Positions 21,301 to 28,761 of a DNA stretch of 41,772 nucleotides are shown here, piece after piece (position 1 is the stretch's first letter; each line of letters opens with the position of its first letter). The notes below the pieces were generated by a model. The model did not search any database. It saw only the letters and a program-made list of their open reading frames with translations, and was not told the origin of the DNA. Position numbers and translations under genes: made by a program. The DNA comes from Cognatilysobacter segetis. Lineage in GTDB: Bacteria; Pseudomonadota; Gammaproteobacteria; Xanthomonadales; Xanthomonadaceae. The DNA lies in assembly GCF_004359965.1 (NCBI RefSeq), contig NZ_SMRQ01000023.1, forward strand, positions 1 through 41,772. The letters run 5' to 3'.

Positions 21301-21391
21301 GGCGGTTCTCCGCAGGGGTGGAGGGTCGGCCGGGTGGCCGTGCTCTCCTCTTACGGGCGTTCGCGCGCGCCGGATGCAGCGCCGCGCGGCG

Positions 21392-21898
21392 TCAGGCGCC
21401 GGCGTCGCGCAGGATGCGGGTGGCGAGGCGGTCGGCGATCGCGTTGAGCTGCGGATCGCGCGGGCTGACGTGCGCCGGGCCGAAGCGCGCGATCGCGGCC
21501 TTCGTCAGCTGGCGGCGGCGCTGCTCCAGCGCCTTGGTCTGCTGGTCGACCTGCGCGCGGCTGAGCCTGCCGTCGGCCATCTTCGAGAACACCGCGGCGG
21601 TCTCGGTGTAGTAGCCGGCCATGGGCTCCCACGCGGCCTCGCGGCAGACGCGTGCCAGGCCCTGGTAGGCCTTGGCCACCGTGCGCAGGCTGGCGACCGC
21701 CTGCTGCGGCGAGTTCTGCGGCAGCGCGTTGAGGCGCTTCTCCACGCGGCCGGCGACCATCAGCGCGACGGCCTGGCGCTGCGCCGCGGGCATCACGCCG
21801 GGCGCGGCGGCCTTGGGCTTCGCCGGCGGCGCGGCGTCGGCCACGGGCACGGCGAACGCCGCGAACAGGACGGAGGCAAGCAGGAACGAAAGGCGCAT
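21392..21898 (-). CDS. Exported alpha-helical hypothetical protein
   Basis: The 168-residue precursor has a signal peptide (MRLSFLLASVLFAAFAVPVADA). The mature part is predicted all-helical, with repeated heptad-like Ala/Leu/Arg patterning (QQTKALEQRRRQLTKAAIA). One Cys is present. I do not recognise a family. The ATG at 21898 directly precedes the signal peptide; the longer start at 21928 is less likely. Confidence 0.7.
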   Translation of the reverse strand: MRLSFLLASVLFAAFAVPVADAAPPAKPKAAAPGVMPAAQRQAVALMVAGRVEKRLNALPQNSPQQAVASLRTVAKAYQGLARVCREAAWEPMAGYYTETAAVFSKMADGRLSRAQVDQQTKALEQRRRQLTKAAIARFGPAHVSPRDPQLNAIADRLATRILRDAGA

Positions 21899-21965
21899 CG
21901 GAAGGCCGTGGAGCGGAAGAGCCGGCATCGTACGCAGGCCGACGTGAGCGCCCGCGATACGGGCG

Positions 21966-23819
21966 TCAGCGATAACCGGCGGCCTGCAGTTCGAACAGCT
22001 CGGCGTAGCGCCCGCGCTGCGCCATCAGCTGGTCGTGCGTCCCCGAGGCCTCCACCTTGCCGCCTCCCAACACCAGGATGCGGTCGGCCATGCGCACGCT
22101 GGAGAAGCGATGCGAGATCAGCACCGCGGTGCGGCCCTCGCTCAGCTCCTTGAAGCGCTGGAACACCTCGAACTCCGCGCGTGCGTCGAGCGCGGCGGTG
22201 GGCTCGTCGAGGATCATCACTTGCGCGTCGCGCATGTAGGCACGCGCGATCGCGATCTTCTGCCACTGCCCGCCGGACAGGTCGACGCCGGTGTTGAAGC
22301 GGCGCCCGATCATCTGGTCGTACTTCAGCGGCAGCGCCTCGATCACCTCGTCGGCGAGCGCGCGGCGCGCGGCCTCGTGGATGCGCGCCTCGTCATTCAT
22401 CGCCTCGAGCCGGCCGACGCCGATGTTCTCGCGCGCGGTGAGGTGGTAGCGCACGAAGTCCTGGAAGATCACGCCGACGTTCCCGCGCAGGTCGTCGAGG
22501 TCGTAGTCGCGCAGGTCGCGGCCGTCGAGCAGGATGCGCCCCTCGTCGGGGTCGTAGAGGCGCGCGAGCAGCTTGACCAGCGTGGTCTTGCCCGCGCCGT
22601 TCTCGCCGACCAGCGCCAGCACTTCGCCGGCACGCAGTTCGAACTCGAGGCCGCGCAGCGCCCAGCGCTCGGCATCGGGATAGCGGAAGCCCACGTTCTC
22701 GAACACGAAGCCGCGCTCGATCGGCCGCGGCACCGGCGATGCGTCCGGCCTCGAAGTGATCTCCGGCTCGATCTCGAAGAACGAGAACAGGTCGTCGAGG
22801 TAGAGCGCCTGGCCGGCCACCTGCGAGAACCCGATCAGCAGGCCTTCGAGCAGCTGGCGCAGGCGCCGGAAACTGCCGGCGAGGAAGGTGAGGTCGCCGA
22901 TGCTGAAATCGCCCTTCACCGTGCGCCAGATGATGTAGGCGTAGGCGACGTAGTAGCCGAGCGTGCCGAGCGCGGCGAGCACCGTGCCCCACACCGCGCG
23001 ACGCCGCGCCAGCGCGCGGTTGGCCGCATAGAACCTGTCGGCCAGCGTGCGGAACCGGTCGATCAGGAAGCGGTGCAGCCCGAAGATCTTGATCTCCTTC
23101 GCCGTCTCCACGCTGGCGCCGGTCTGGCGCAGGTATTCGAGCTGGCGGCGCTCGGGCGTCCACTGGAAATTGATCGCGTAGCCCACCGCGTTGAAGTGAG
23201 ATTCGCCGATGAACGCGGGCACCAGCGCGATCGCGAGCAGCAGCATCAGCCACGGCGCGTATGCGACGAGGCCGATCGCGAAGCTCACCACGGTGATCGC
23301 GTCCTGCGCCTGCCCGAACAGCTGGCCGAGCAGGTTCATGCGGCCCATGGTCTGGCGACGCGCGCGGTCGAGGCGGTCCTGCAGGTCGGGATCCTCGAAG
23401 TCCTCGAGGTCCAGCGTCGCCGCATGCTCCATCAGCCGGATGCTGGTGGCGTTGGTGAACAGTTCCGACAGCAGCGAATCGGCGTAACTCGCCGCGCGCG
23501 CCAGCAGGTCCGACAACACGGCGAGCCCGAACTCGATCAGCACCAGGAGCATCAGCGGATGCAGCGCGCCGCTGTCCCACAGCGCGGCGAGGTCGGTCTG
23601 CGCGCCGGCGCCGCCCATCAGGCGAACCGCCTCGTCGATGATCAGCTTGCCGACGTAGAGCAGCGCGACCGGCGTGAGCGCCTGCACGAGGCGCAACACC
23701 AGGCTCGCGATCGCCAGCTTGGGGCTGGTCTGCCACACCTGGCGCAGGAACGGGCGCAGGTTGCGCAGGGCATCGAGGCGTTCGCGCAGCGGGAGCGCGG
23801 GGCGGGAAGGCGGTGGCAT
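21966..23819 (-). CDS. ABC transporter, fused permease and ATPase
   Basis: The 617-residue half-transporter has six transmembrane helices within residues about 30-330 (ABC type IV exporter fold). The nucleotide-binding domain has Walker A GENGAGKTT at 405-413, signature LSGGQ and Walker B VMILDEPTAALD. A QDF motif marks the Q-loop and LISHRF the H-loop. Substrate is unknown; the group includes lipid and peptide exporters and uncharacterised MsbA-like proteins. It should act as a homodimer, because no partner is adjacent. No ribosome binding site is visible, but a GAGAAT hexamer lies exactly 6 nt before the ATG. Confidence 0.92.
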   Translation of the reverse strand: MPPPSRPALPLRERLDALRNLRPFLRQVWQTSPKLAIASLVLRLVQALTPVALLYVGKLIIDEAVRLMGGAGAQTDLAALWDSGALHPLMLLVLIEFGLAVLSDLLARAASYADSLLSELFTNATSIRLMEHAATLDLEDFEDPDLQDRLDRARRQTMGRMNLLGQLFGQAQDAITVVSFAIGLVAYAPWLMLLLAIALVPAFIGESHFNAVGYAINFQWTPERRQLEYLRQTGASVETAKEIKIFGLHRFLIDRFRTLADRFYAANRALARRRAVWGTVLAALGTLGYYVAYAYIIWRTVKGDFSIGDLTFLAGSFRRLRQLLEGLLIGFSQVAGQALYLDDLFSFFEIEPEITSRPDASPVPRPIERGFVFENVGFRYPDAERWALRGLEFELRAGEVLALVGENGAGKTTLVKLLARLYDPDEGRILLDGRDLRDYDLDDLRGNVGVIFQDFVRYHLTARENIGVGRLEAMNDEARIHEAARRALADEVIEALPLKYDQMIGRRFNTGVDLSGGQWQKIAIARAYMRDAQVMILDEPTAALDARAEFEVFQRFKELSEGRTAVLISHRFSSVRMADRILVLGGGKVEASGTHDQLMAQRGRYAELFELQAAGYR

Positions 23820-23825
23820 CGACGC

Positions 23826-23831
23826 ATTCTC
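23826..23831 (-). promoter_or_regulatory. -10-like hexamer for the leaderless ABC transporter gene
   Basis: On the minus strand GAGAAT is followed by GCGTCG and the ATG at 23819. Confidence 0.4.
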
Positions 23832-23853
23832 GCCACGCGGCGTGAAGCGGGCT

Positions 23854-24369
23854 TCAGGCCGCGTGCACGCGCCACAGTGCGTACGCGACGAGCGCCACGC
23901 CGAGGACCAGCAGCGAGGGCGCCGCGATGCGCAGGTCGGTCCGCGACGGCAGCGCCGCCGACAGCAGCGTCCCGGCGATCCAGGCGTGCAGCGCGAGCCA
24001 CGCGCCGCGCGCATCGGCCACGAGCCATGCGATCCAGGCGAGCGACGCGGGCAGCAGCATCAGCGGCGCCAGCGCGATGGGCCCGGCACGCCACCACGGC
24101 GCGCGGAACGCCACCGAGCCCAGGCGCCAGCCCTGCGCGTTGCGTTCCGGCCACAGCGTCGGCAGCCGCGGATCGCCGCGCAGGACCCACGCGACACCGT
24201 AGTGCGCGAGTTCGTGCGCGAGCGTGCCGGGCAGCGCGAGCATCGCGTACGCCCACATGCCCAGGCGCCGCGCGAGGCGCTGCAGCACCAGCGCCGCCAG
24301 CACGGCAAGCCAGGCGCGCGTCGGCACGGCGACGAGTGCGGTGTGCAGGCGATCGATCCAGTCGGGCAT
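23854..24369 (-). CDS. Small membrane protein with HExxH motif (M50-like)
   Basis: The 171-residue protein has about four hydrophobic segments. HELAH at residues 52-56 sits inside the second one, flanked by PGTLAHELAHYGVAW, the arrangement of membrane-embedded M50/site-2-protease-like families. It is shorter than classic S2P. I do not see the usual NxxPxxxxDG motif, although GPIALAPLMLLPA could hold part of the second active-site helix. It could therefore be a compact intramembrane protease or a catalytically dead relative. It lies 34 bp upstream of the ABC transporter on the same strand. Confidence 0.75.
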   Translation of the reverse strand: MPDWIDRLHTALVAVPTRAWLAVLAALVLQRLARRLGMWAYAMLALPGTLAHELAHYGVAWVLRGDPRLPTLWPERNAQGWRLGSVAFRAPWWRAGPIALAPLMLLPASLAWIAWLVADARGAWLALHAWIAGTLLSAALPSRTDLRIAAPSLLVLGVALVAYALWRVHAA

Positions 24370-24375
24370 GCCGCC

Positions 24376-24381
24376 AGTATG
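24376..24381 (-). promoter_or_regulatory. -10-like hexamer for a leaderless start
   Basis: On the minus strand CATACT is followed by GGCGGC and the ATG of the HExxH membrane protein at 24369. Confidence 0.4.
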
Positions 24382-24411
24382 CGCAGGCGGCGATGCGTCG
24401 CACGCCCGGCG

Positions 24412-25209
24412 CTATTCGGCCGCGCGCAGCGGTTCGCGGCCGTCGAGCGATTTGGGCGACAGCCCGAGCGCCGAGCGGTAGCGCGCGTACAGCGCCTCCA
24501 CCTTGGCGATGTACTGCTGCGTTTCGCGATAGGGCGGTACGCCGCCGTAACGGGCCACCACGCCCGCGCCGGCGTTGTACGCGGCCGCGACGAGGCGCAG
24601 GTCGCCGCGGTAGCGTTTGGCGAGCTGGCGGATCAGCCGCGCCGCGCCATCGATGGACTGGTCGGGCGAGGTCGGATCGCCGACACCGATGTCGCGCGCG
24701 GTCGCCGGCATCAGCTGCATCACGCCGACCGCGCCCTTGGGCGACACCGCGGTCGCGTCGAAGCCGCTCTCGGCATGCGCGATCGCGCGCAGGTAGGCAT
24801 CGTCCACGCCGGTCTTCTTGGACGCCGCCTTGAACTGCTTCGCGAAACGGTCGATGCGCGGCTTGCCGACCTGGCCGAGCCCGACATGCGCGGGCTCGCC
24901 GGGCGGCGTCTCCACCGTGAACGACAGCACCTTCGTCGCACCCGGCAGCTTGCGCGTGCCGTAGACCGTGACGCCGTCCTGCTGGCGCTCGTAGAGGTTG
25001 CCCTTCACCACGCCGAGCGCGCCCCAGAGGTTGGGTACCTTGCCGGGGTCGTCCTTGAACGTCTTCTTCTCGCAGCGCGAGCCGGGCTCCGGCGCGGTGG
25101 ACAGGCTGACCGTCCCGTCGCGCACGCAGCGGTACACCGTGCGCGCCTCGGCCGCCCCGGCGGGCAGCAGGCAGGCGAGCAACAGCACGGGCAGGAGGCG
25201 GCGCGACAT
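24412..25209 (-). CDS. Exported lytic transglycosylase (SLT) with N-terminal DUF4124
   Basis: The 265-residue precursor has a signal peptide to about residue 22. A short DUF4124-like segment with two Cys (TVYRCVRDGTVSLSTAPEPGSRCE) follows. The SLT catalytic domain covers about 120-250. IAHAESGFD places the catalytic Glu at 147; GAVGVMQLMPATA and AAYNAGAG are the other invariant motifs. It cleaves peptidoglycan glycan strands in the periplasm. A TATCCT hexamer lies 7 nt before the ATG with no Shine-Dalgarno. Confidence 0.93.
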   Translation of the reverse strand: MSRRLLPVLLLACLLPAGAAEARTVYRCVRDGTVSLSTAPEPGSRCEKKTFKDDPGKVPNLWGALGVVKGNLYERQQDGVTVYGTRKLPGATKVLSFTVETPPGEPAHVGLGQVGKPRIDRFAKQFKAASKKTGVDDAYLRAIAHAESGFDATAVSPKGAVGVMQLMPATARDIGVGDPTSPDQSIDGAARLIRQLAKRYRGDLRLVAAAYNAGAGVVARYGGVPPYRETQQYIAKVEALYARYRSALGLSPKSLDGREPLRAAE

Positions 25210-25216
25210 GGCGCGC

Positions 25217-25222
25217 AGGATA
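25217..25222 (-). promoter_or_regulatory. -10-like hexamer for a near-leaderless start
   Basis: On the minus strand TATCCT is followed by seven bases (GCGCGCC) and the transglycosylase ATG. The spacing is one base longer than in the other cases. Confidence 0.35.
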
Positions 25223-25304
25223 GGCCGGGCGCATTAACGCAGGATGTGCCCGAGGTCAGGGGCCGTTCCGACCTGCGGCCTGTACCGCCGCTTGCGCCGC
25301 GCCC

Positions 25305-25310
25305 TAGACT
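25305..25310 (+). promoter_or_regulatory. -10-like hexamer for the amidohydrolase gene
   Basis: TAGACT lies 28 nt before the ATG at 25339. This is the C-TAGAnT pattern also seen before the YaeQ-family gene. Confidence 0.35.
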
Positions 25311-25338
25311 CGGCCGTCCACGGCCGCCGGTGATCCGC

Positions 25339-26670
25339 ATGAAGCCCTGTCTCGCGCCCCTGTCCGCCGCGCTGCTCGGCGCCGGCCTGCTGGTGACCGG
25401 CCTCGCCGCCACGTTCGCCGGCCATGCGCAGGCGCCAGCCCCGGTCCAACCGGTGGTCCTCAAGGCCGCGCACCTGTTCGACGGTCGAAGCGGCCGCATG
25501 GTCGAGCCAGGCACGGTCGTGGTGCAGGGCGAGCGCATCGTGGCGGTGGGCGCAAACGCGCGCGTGCCCGACGGCGCACGGATGATCGACCTCGGCGACG
25601 CCACGCTGCTGCCCGGCTTCATCGACGCGCATACGCACATCGCCGACGACCACGACGACGACTGGGCCGCCGGCATCTACAACGCGATGCTGCGCTTTCC
25701 CGCCGAGCAGGCCTTCCATGCGCAGCGCAATGCGAAGGTGACGCTGGACGCCGGCTTCACCACGATCCGCGTGCTGGGCGCCGGCGACTTCATCGACGTC
25801 GCGCTGCGCAACGCGATCGATGCCGGCTACGCGACGGGGCCGCGCATGATCGTCGCCGGGCACGCGATCGGCTCCACCGGCGGGCACTGCGACAGCGCGC
25901 CGTACCCGGTCACGCGTGTGGTCCCGTCGACGCCGATGGAAGGCGTCTGCAACGGGGCCGAGCAATGCCGCGAGGCCACCCGCCTGCAGATGAAGTACGG
26001 CGCGGACGTGATCAAGATCTGCGCCTCCGGCGGCGTGCTCAGCGAGTCCGATCCCGTGGACGTGCCGCAGCTCACGCCCGACGAGCTGAAGGCGATCGTG
26101 TCGGAAGCGCATACCTGGGGCCGCAAGGTGGCCGCGCATGCGCATGGCGACCGCGCCGCGCGGCTGGCGATCGACGCCGGCGTCGACTCGATCGAGCACG
26201 GCAGCTTTCTCACCGCGGAAACGCTGCAGCTGATGAAGAAGAAGGGCGTGTACCTCGTGCCGACGCGCACCACGCTGCTGTGGACGGAGTCCAAGCTTGC
26301 GGGCTACCCGCCCAAGATCGCCGGCAAGGCGCATGCGGCGTACACCTCGCACGAGGCGATGCTGCGCAACGCGATCCGCATCGGCACGCCGATCGCGCTC
26401 GGCACCGACGCCGCCGTGTTCCCGCACGGCCTCAACGGCCGCGAGTTCGGCGACTACGTCGACGTCGGCATGTCGCCCGCGGCCGCACTCATGACCAGCA
26501 GCATCGGCGCCGCCACGCTGCTGGGCGTGGAGAAGGACACCGGGACGCTCGAGGCCGGCAAGGCCGCCGACGTGGTGGCCGTGCCCGGCAACGTGCTCAC
26601 CGACATCCGCGCCACCGAGCGCCCGGTGCTGGTGATGAAGCAGGGCCGGCTGGTGCGCGGCGGCGAGTGA
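25339..26670 (+). CDS. Exported amidohydrolase (Xaa-Pro/imidazolonepropionase-like)
   Basis: The 443-residue precursor has an N-terminal signal segment (to about residue 30) and a complete amidohydrolase barrel. LLPGFIDAHTHI gives the first two metal-binding His, DVIKICASGG the bridging Lys, KVAAHAHGD and SIEHGSF two further His, and ALGTDAA the catalytic Asp. The subfamily includes secreted dipeptidases acting on Xaa-Pro, Xaa-Lys/Arg or N-acyl dipeptides. The leader suggests periplasmic action on peptides. A lone gene, with the lytic transglycosylase divergently adjacent. Confidence 0.9.
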   Translation: MKPCLAPLSAALLGAGLLVTGLAATFAGHAQAPAPVQPVVLKAAHLFDGRSGRMVEPGTVVVQGERIVAVGANARVPDGARMIDLGDATLLPGFIDAHTHIADDHDDDWAAGIYNAMLRFPAEQAFHAQRNAKVTLDAGFTTIRVLGAGDFIDVALRNAIDAGYATGPRMIVAGHAIGSTGGHCDSAPYPVTRVVPSTPMEGVCNGAEQCREATRLQMKYGADVIKICASGGVLSESDPVDVPQLTPDELKAIVSEAHTWGRKVAAHAHGDRAARLAIDAGVDSIEHGSFLTAETLQLMKKKGVYLVPTRTTLLWTESKLAGYPPKIAGKAHAAYTSHEAMLRNAIRIGTPIALGTDAAVFPHGLNGREFGDYVDVGMSPAAALMTSSIGAATLLGVEKDTGTLEAGKAADVVAVPGNVLTDIRATERPVLVMKQGRLVRGGE

Positions 26671-26676
26671 TCCGCG

Positions 26677-26934
26677 TCAGTCGCCGCGCGAGGTGCCGCG
26701 GCGGTCGCGATCCTCGTCGTGCTTGCGGCGTGCGATCGAATCGTCGTAGCCGCCCGCGACGCCCTTGCTGTCGCGGTCGCGCTGGTGGTCGCCGACGAAT
26801 TCACCGCCGGACTGCAGGTCGACGTCGTGCAGCGCGTTGTCGATCGACCGGGCTTCGCCGGGGCCGGACAGCGGTTCGCGGCGCGCGCTGGCGCGGCCGG
26901 TATCGGAGCTCGAGGACAGGGGGTCGCGGTTCAT
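26677..26934 (-). CDS. Small charged, disordered protein
   Basis: The 85-residue hydrophilic protein starts MNRDPLSSSSDTGRASARRE. It is rich in Asp, Arg, Ser and Gly, with a central less-charged piece (SIDNALHDVDLQSGGEFVGDHQ) that looks conserved-like. It has no signal, membrane segment or Cys. The ribosome binding site is weak. Coding status rests on the absence of a competing frame and on composition. It shares the MNR-(N/D)-P start with the small protein at 2689-2895, but not enough to call homology. Confidence 0.55.
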   Translation of the reverse strand: MNRDPLSSSSDTGRASARREPLSGPGEARSIDNALHDVDLQSGGEFVGDHQRDRDSKGVAGGYDDSIARRKHDEDRDRRGTSRGD

Positions 26935-27106
26935 GGTCGGTCTCGCGGTGGACGTGGCTCCACGCTCGCGCCTGCGGCGTAAGAGGCCCGCGAGCGCGGG
27001 GTGGTCGGCCCGTTAACCGACGCCGCCGCGTGACGATCGCTTCACCACGCTGACTCGCGCGCCGGCCCGTCCGGCGCGCTCCACCGCTTGTTCAGCCAGC
27101 GCGGGC

Positions 27107-27112
27107 TAGCGT
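27107..27112 (+). promoter_or_regulatory. -10-like hexamer for the RcnB-like gene
   Basis: TAGCGT in the context gcTAGCGTtg lies 27 nt before the ATG. A strong GAGGAG ribosome binding site sits between them. Confidence 0.3.
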
Positions 27113-27139
27113 TGTCCACATCCACGAGGAGACACGACC

Positions 27140-27553
27140 ATGAAGCGTATCCATCTCGCCGCCGCCATCGCCGCCCTCATGCTCGCCGGCCCGGCCTTCG
27201 CCGACGGCCATGGGCACGGCAAGGGCCACGGCAAGTCGCACGGCGACCACGACCGCGTGGTGATGCGCCACGATCGCGATGACGACCGTTACGACCGCTA
27301 CGAGCGTCGCGACTGGAAGGCCGAGGGCCGCCACGACAATGGCCTGCACCGGGGCCAGTACAAGCACTGGGCGCGTGGTGAGCGCCTGCCGCGGACCTAC
27401 GTCGTGCAGCGCTACTACGTGCAGGACTATCGCGACTACGGCCTTGGCGCGCCGCCGCCGGGCCTGGTCTGGGTCCGCCCGTACGAGCAGGACCGCACGT
27501 TCTACCTGGTGCAGGTGGCGACCGGCCTGATCTCGCAGATCTTCGGCCGCTGA
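27140..27553 (+). CDS. RcnB family exported His-rich protein
   Basis: The 137-residue precursor has a signal peptide (MKRIHLAAAIAALMLAGPAFA). A His/Gly/Lys tract DGHGHGKGHGKSHGDHD follows, then an Arg/Asp/Tyr-rich region. The RcnB-type C-terminal part reads GERLPRTYVV, LGAPPPGLVWVR and YLVQVATGLISQIF. RcnB proteins are periplasmic; E. coli RcnB affects nickel/cobalt homeostasis. The His tract could bind divalent metal. GAGGAG lies upstream and a hairpin terminator follows, so the gene is a single transcription unit. Confidence 0.9.
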   Translation: MKRIHLAAAIAALMLAGPAFADGHGHGKGHGKSHGDHDRVVMRHDRDDDRYDRYERRDWKAEGRHDNGLHRGQYKHWARGERLPRTYVVQRYYVQDYRDYGLGAPPPGLVWVRPYEQDRTFYLVQVATGLISQIFGR

Positions 27554-27572
27554 TCCCACACCGTTCCGAATC

Positions 27573-27602
27573 GGAGCCCCGCATCGCGGGGCTTCTTTTT
27601 TT
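27573..27602 (+). terminator. Intrinsic terminator of the RcnB-like gene
   Basis: AGCCCCGC and GCGGGGCT form an 8-bp stem with an ATC loop, extendable by a G-U and a G-C pair. TTC then a run of T follows, ending 3 nt before the convergent lipoprotein gene. Confidence 0.88.
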
Positions 27603-27605
27603 GGC

Positions 27606-27965
27606 TCAGCCGCCGAGCCGGTCGGTGGTCGAGCACTGCGGCTCGTCGCCCGCGCGTGCGACCACGCAGAGCCGGAACCCGCGCGCCCCGCGGATGTGCT
27701 GCGACGCGCCGGCCGCGACGTCGTAGCGCGCGACGCGGCCCGCACAGGCGGTGTCCACCTCGCAGCCGCGTGGCAGCAGGCTGGAGTGGCAGGCGCCGCT
27801 GTCGCTGCGCAGGCAGTCCAGCCGCGCCTGCCCGTCGCGCATCGAAGCGCGGCTGAGCAGCACGTCCTGGCCCGACACGACGATGCGATGCACCACCTCG
27901 TCGCGACCGCCGTCGCAGCCGAAAAGCGCGCCGAGCAGGGAAAGGATCACGATCAGCTTGTCCAT
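27606..27965 (-). CDS. Cys-rich lipoprotein, hypothetical
   Basis: The 119-residue precursor has a lipobox ending at Cys17 (LGALFGC). The mature part contains six further Cys (LDCLRSD, GACHSS, RGCEVDTACAG, RLCVVA, PQCST), suggesting disulfides in the periplasm. GGAG precedes the ATG. It lies 16 nt downstream of the LytTR regulator gene on the same strand and is probably in that operon. No family recognised. Confidence 0.72.
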   Translation of the reverse strand: MDKLIVILSLLGALFGCDGGRDEVVHRIVVSGQDVLLSRASMRDGQARLDCLRSDSGACHSSLLPRGCEVDTACAGRVARYDVAAGASQHIRGARGFRLCVVARAGDEPQCSTTDRLGG

Positions 27966-27981
27966 GGCGAAGCTCCTTCGG

Positions 27982-28761
27982 TCACATGTGCCGGAACAGC
28001 GCCATGAAGGGCGCGCTCACGGTGAGGGTTTCGGGGCGACCGCGCAGGCGCACCGTGCCGCGTCCGGTGTCGTCGCGGGTGATGCCCGCGATCGCGCGCA
28101 GGTTGACGATGGTCGAGCGGTGGATCTGCTTGAACGCCTGCGGATCGAGCCGCGCGAGCAGGTCGCGGATCGATGTGCGCAGCAGCGCCTCGCCGTCGGC
28201 GGTGACCACCGTCGTGTACTTGTGGTCGGCGCGGAAGTACGCGACCTCGTCGACGAGGATCAGCCGCGTCTCGCGGCCGGTGCCGGCGGTGAGCCAGGTC
28301 AGCGGCTCGGGCGCCGACGCCGCGCGCGGCAGCGCGGTGCCGAGCTGCGCGAGCAGCGCCGACAGCGCCTCGTCGCGGCCGTCGCCCAGGCGCGACTGCA
28401 CGCGCCGCACGGTGGCCGCCAGGCGGTCGCCGGCGACCGGCTTGAGCAGGTAGTCGATCGCGCCGCGTTCGAAGGCGTCGATCGCGTACTGGTCGTAGGC
28501 GGTGACGAACACGATCTGCGTGCGCGGGCTGGATTCGGCCGCGGCCTGCGCGACCTCCAGGCCGGTCAGGCCCGGCATGCGGATGTCGAGGAAGGCGACG
28601 TCCGGGCGATGCTCGGCGAGCGCCTCCAGCGCGTCGGCGCCATCCTCGCATTCGGCGACGATCCGCAGCGTCGGCCATGCGCGCGTGAGCTCGGCGACTA
28701 GGGCCTCGCGCAGCAGCGGCTCGTCCTCGGCGACGACGCAGGTAGCGACGGTCTCAGCCAT
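27982..28761 (-). CDS. LytTR family response regulator
   Basis: The 259-residue protein has a receiver domain (1-120) with acidic residues E12/D13/E14, the phospho-acceptor Asp59 (VAFLDIRMPG) and the Lys of LLKPV. A linker to about residue 150 leads to a LytTR DNA-binding domain (about 155-259; EVAYFRADHKYTTV, FKQIHRSTIVNLRAI). It should be phosphorylated by the kinase encoded directly upstream. The ATG lies inside the kinase's last codons (8-nt ATGGCTGA overlap), which ensures coupled synthesis. LytTR proteins recognise paired direct repeats; I could not identify target sites. Confidence 0.93.
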   Translation of the reverse strand: MAETVATCVVAEDEPLLREALVAELTRAWPTLRIVAECEDGADALEALAEHRPDVAFLDIRMPGLTGLEVAQAAAESSPRTQIVFVTAYDQYAIDAFERGAIDYLLKPVAGDRLAATVRRVQSRLGDGRDEALSALLAQLGTALPRAASAPEPLTWLTAGTGRETRLILVDEVAYFRADHKYTTVVTADGEALLRTSIRDLLARLDPQAFKQIHRSTIVNLRAIAGITRDDTGRGTVRLRGRPETLTVSAPFMALFRHM

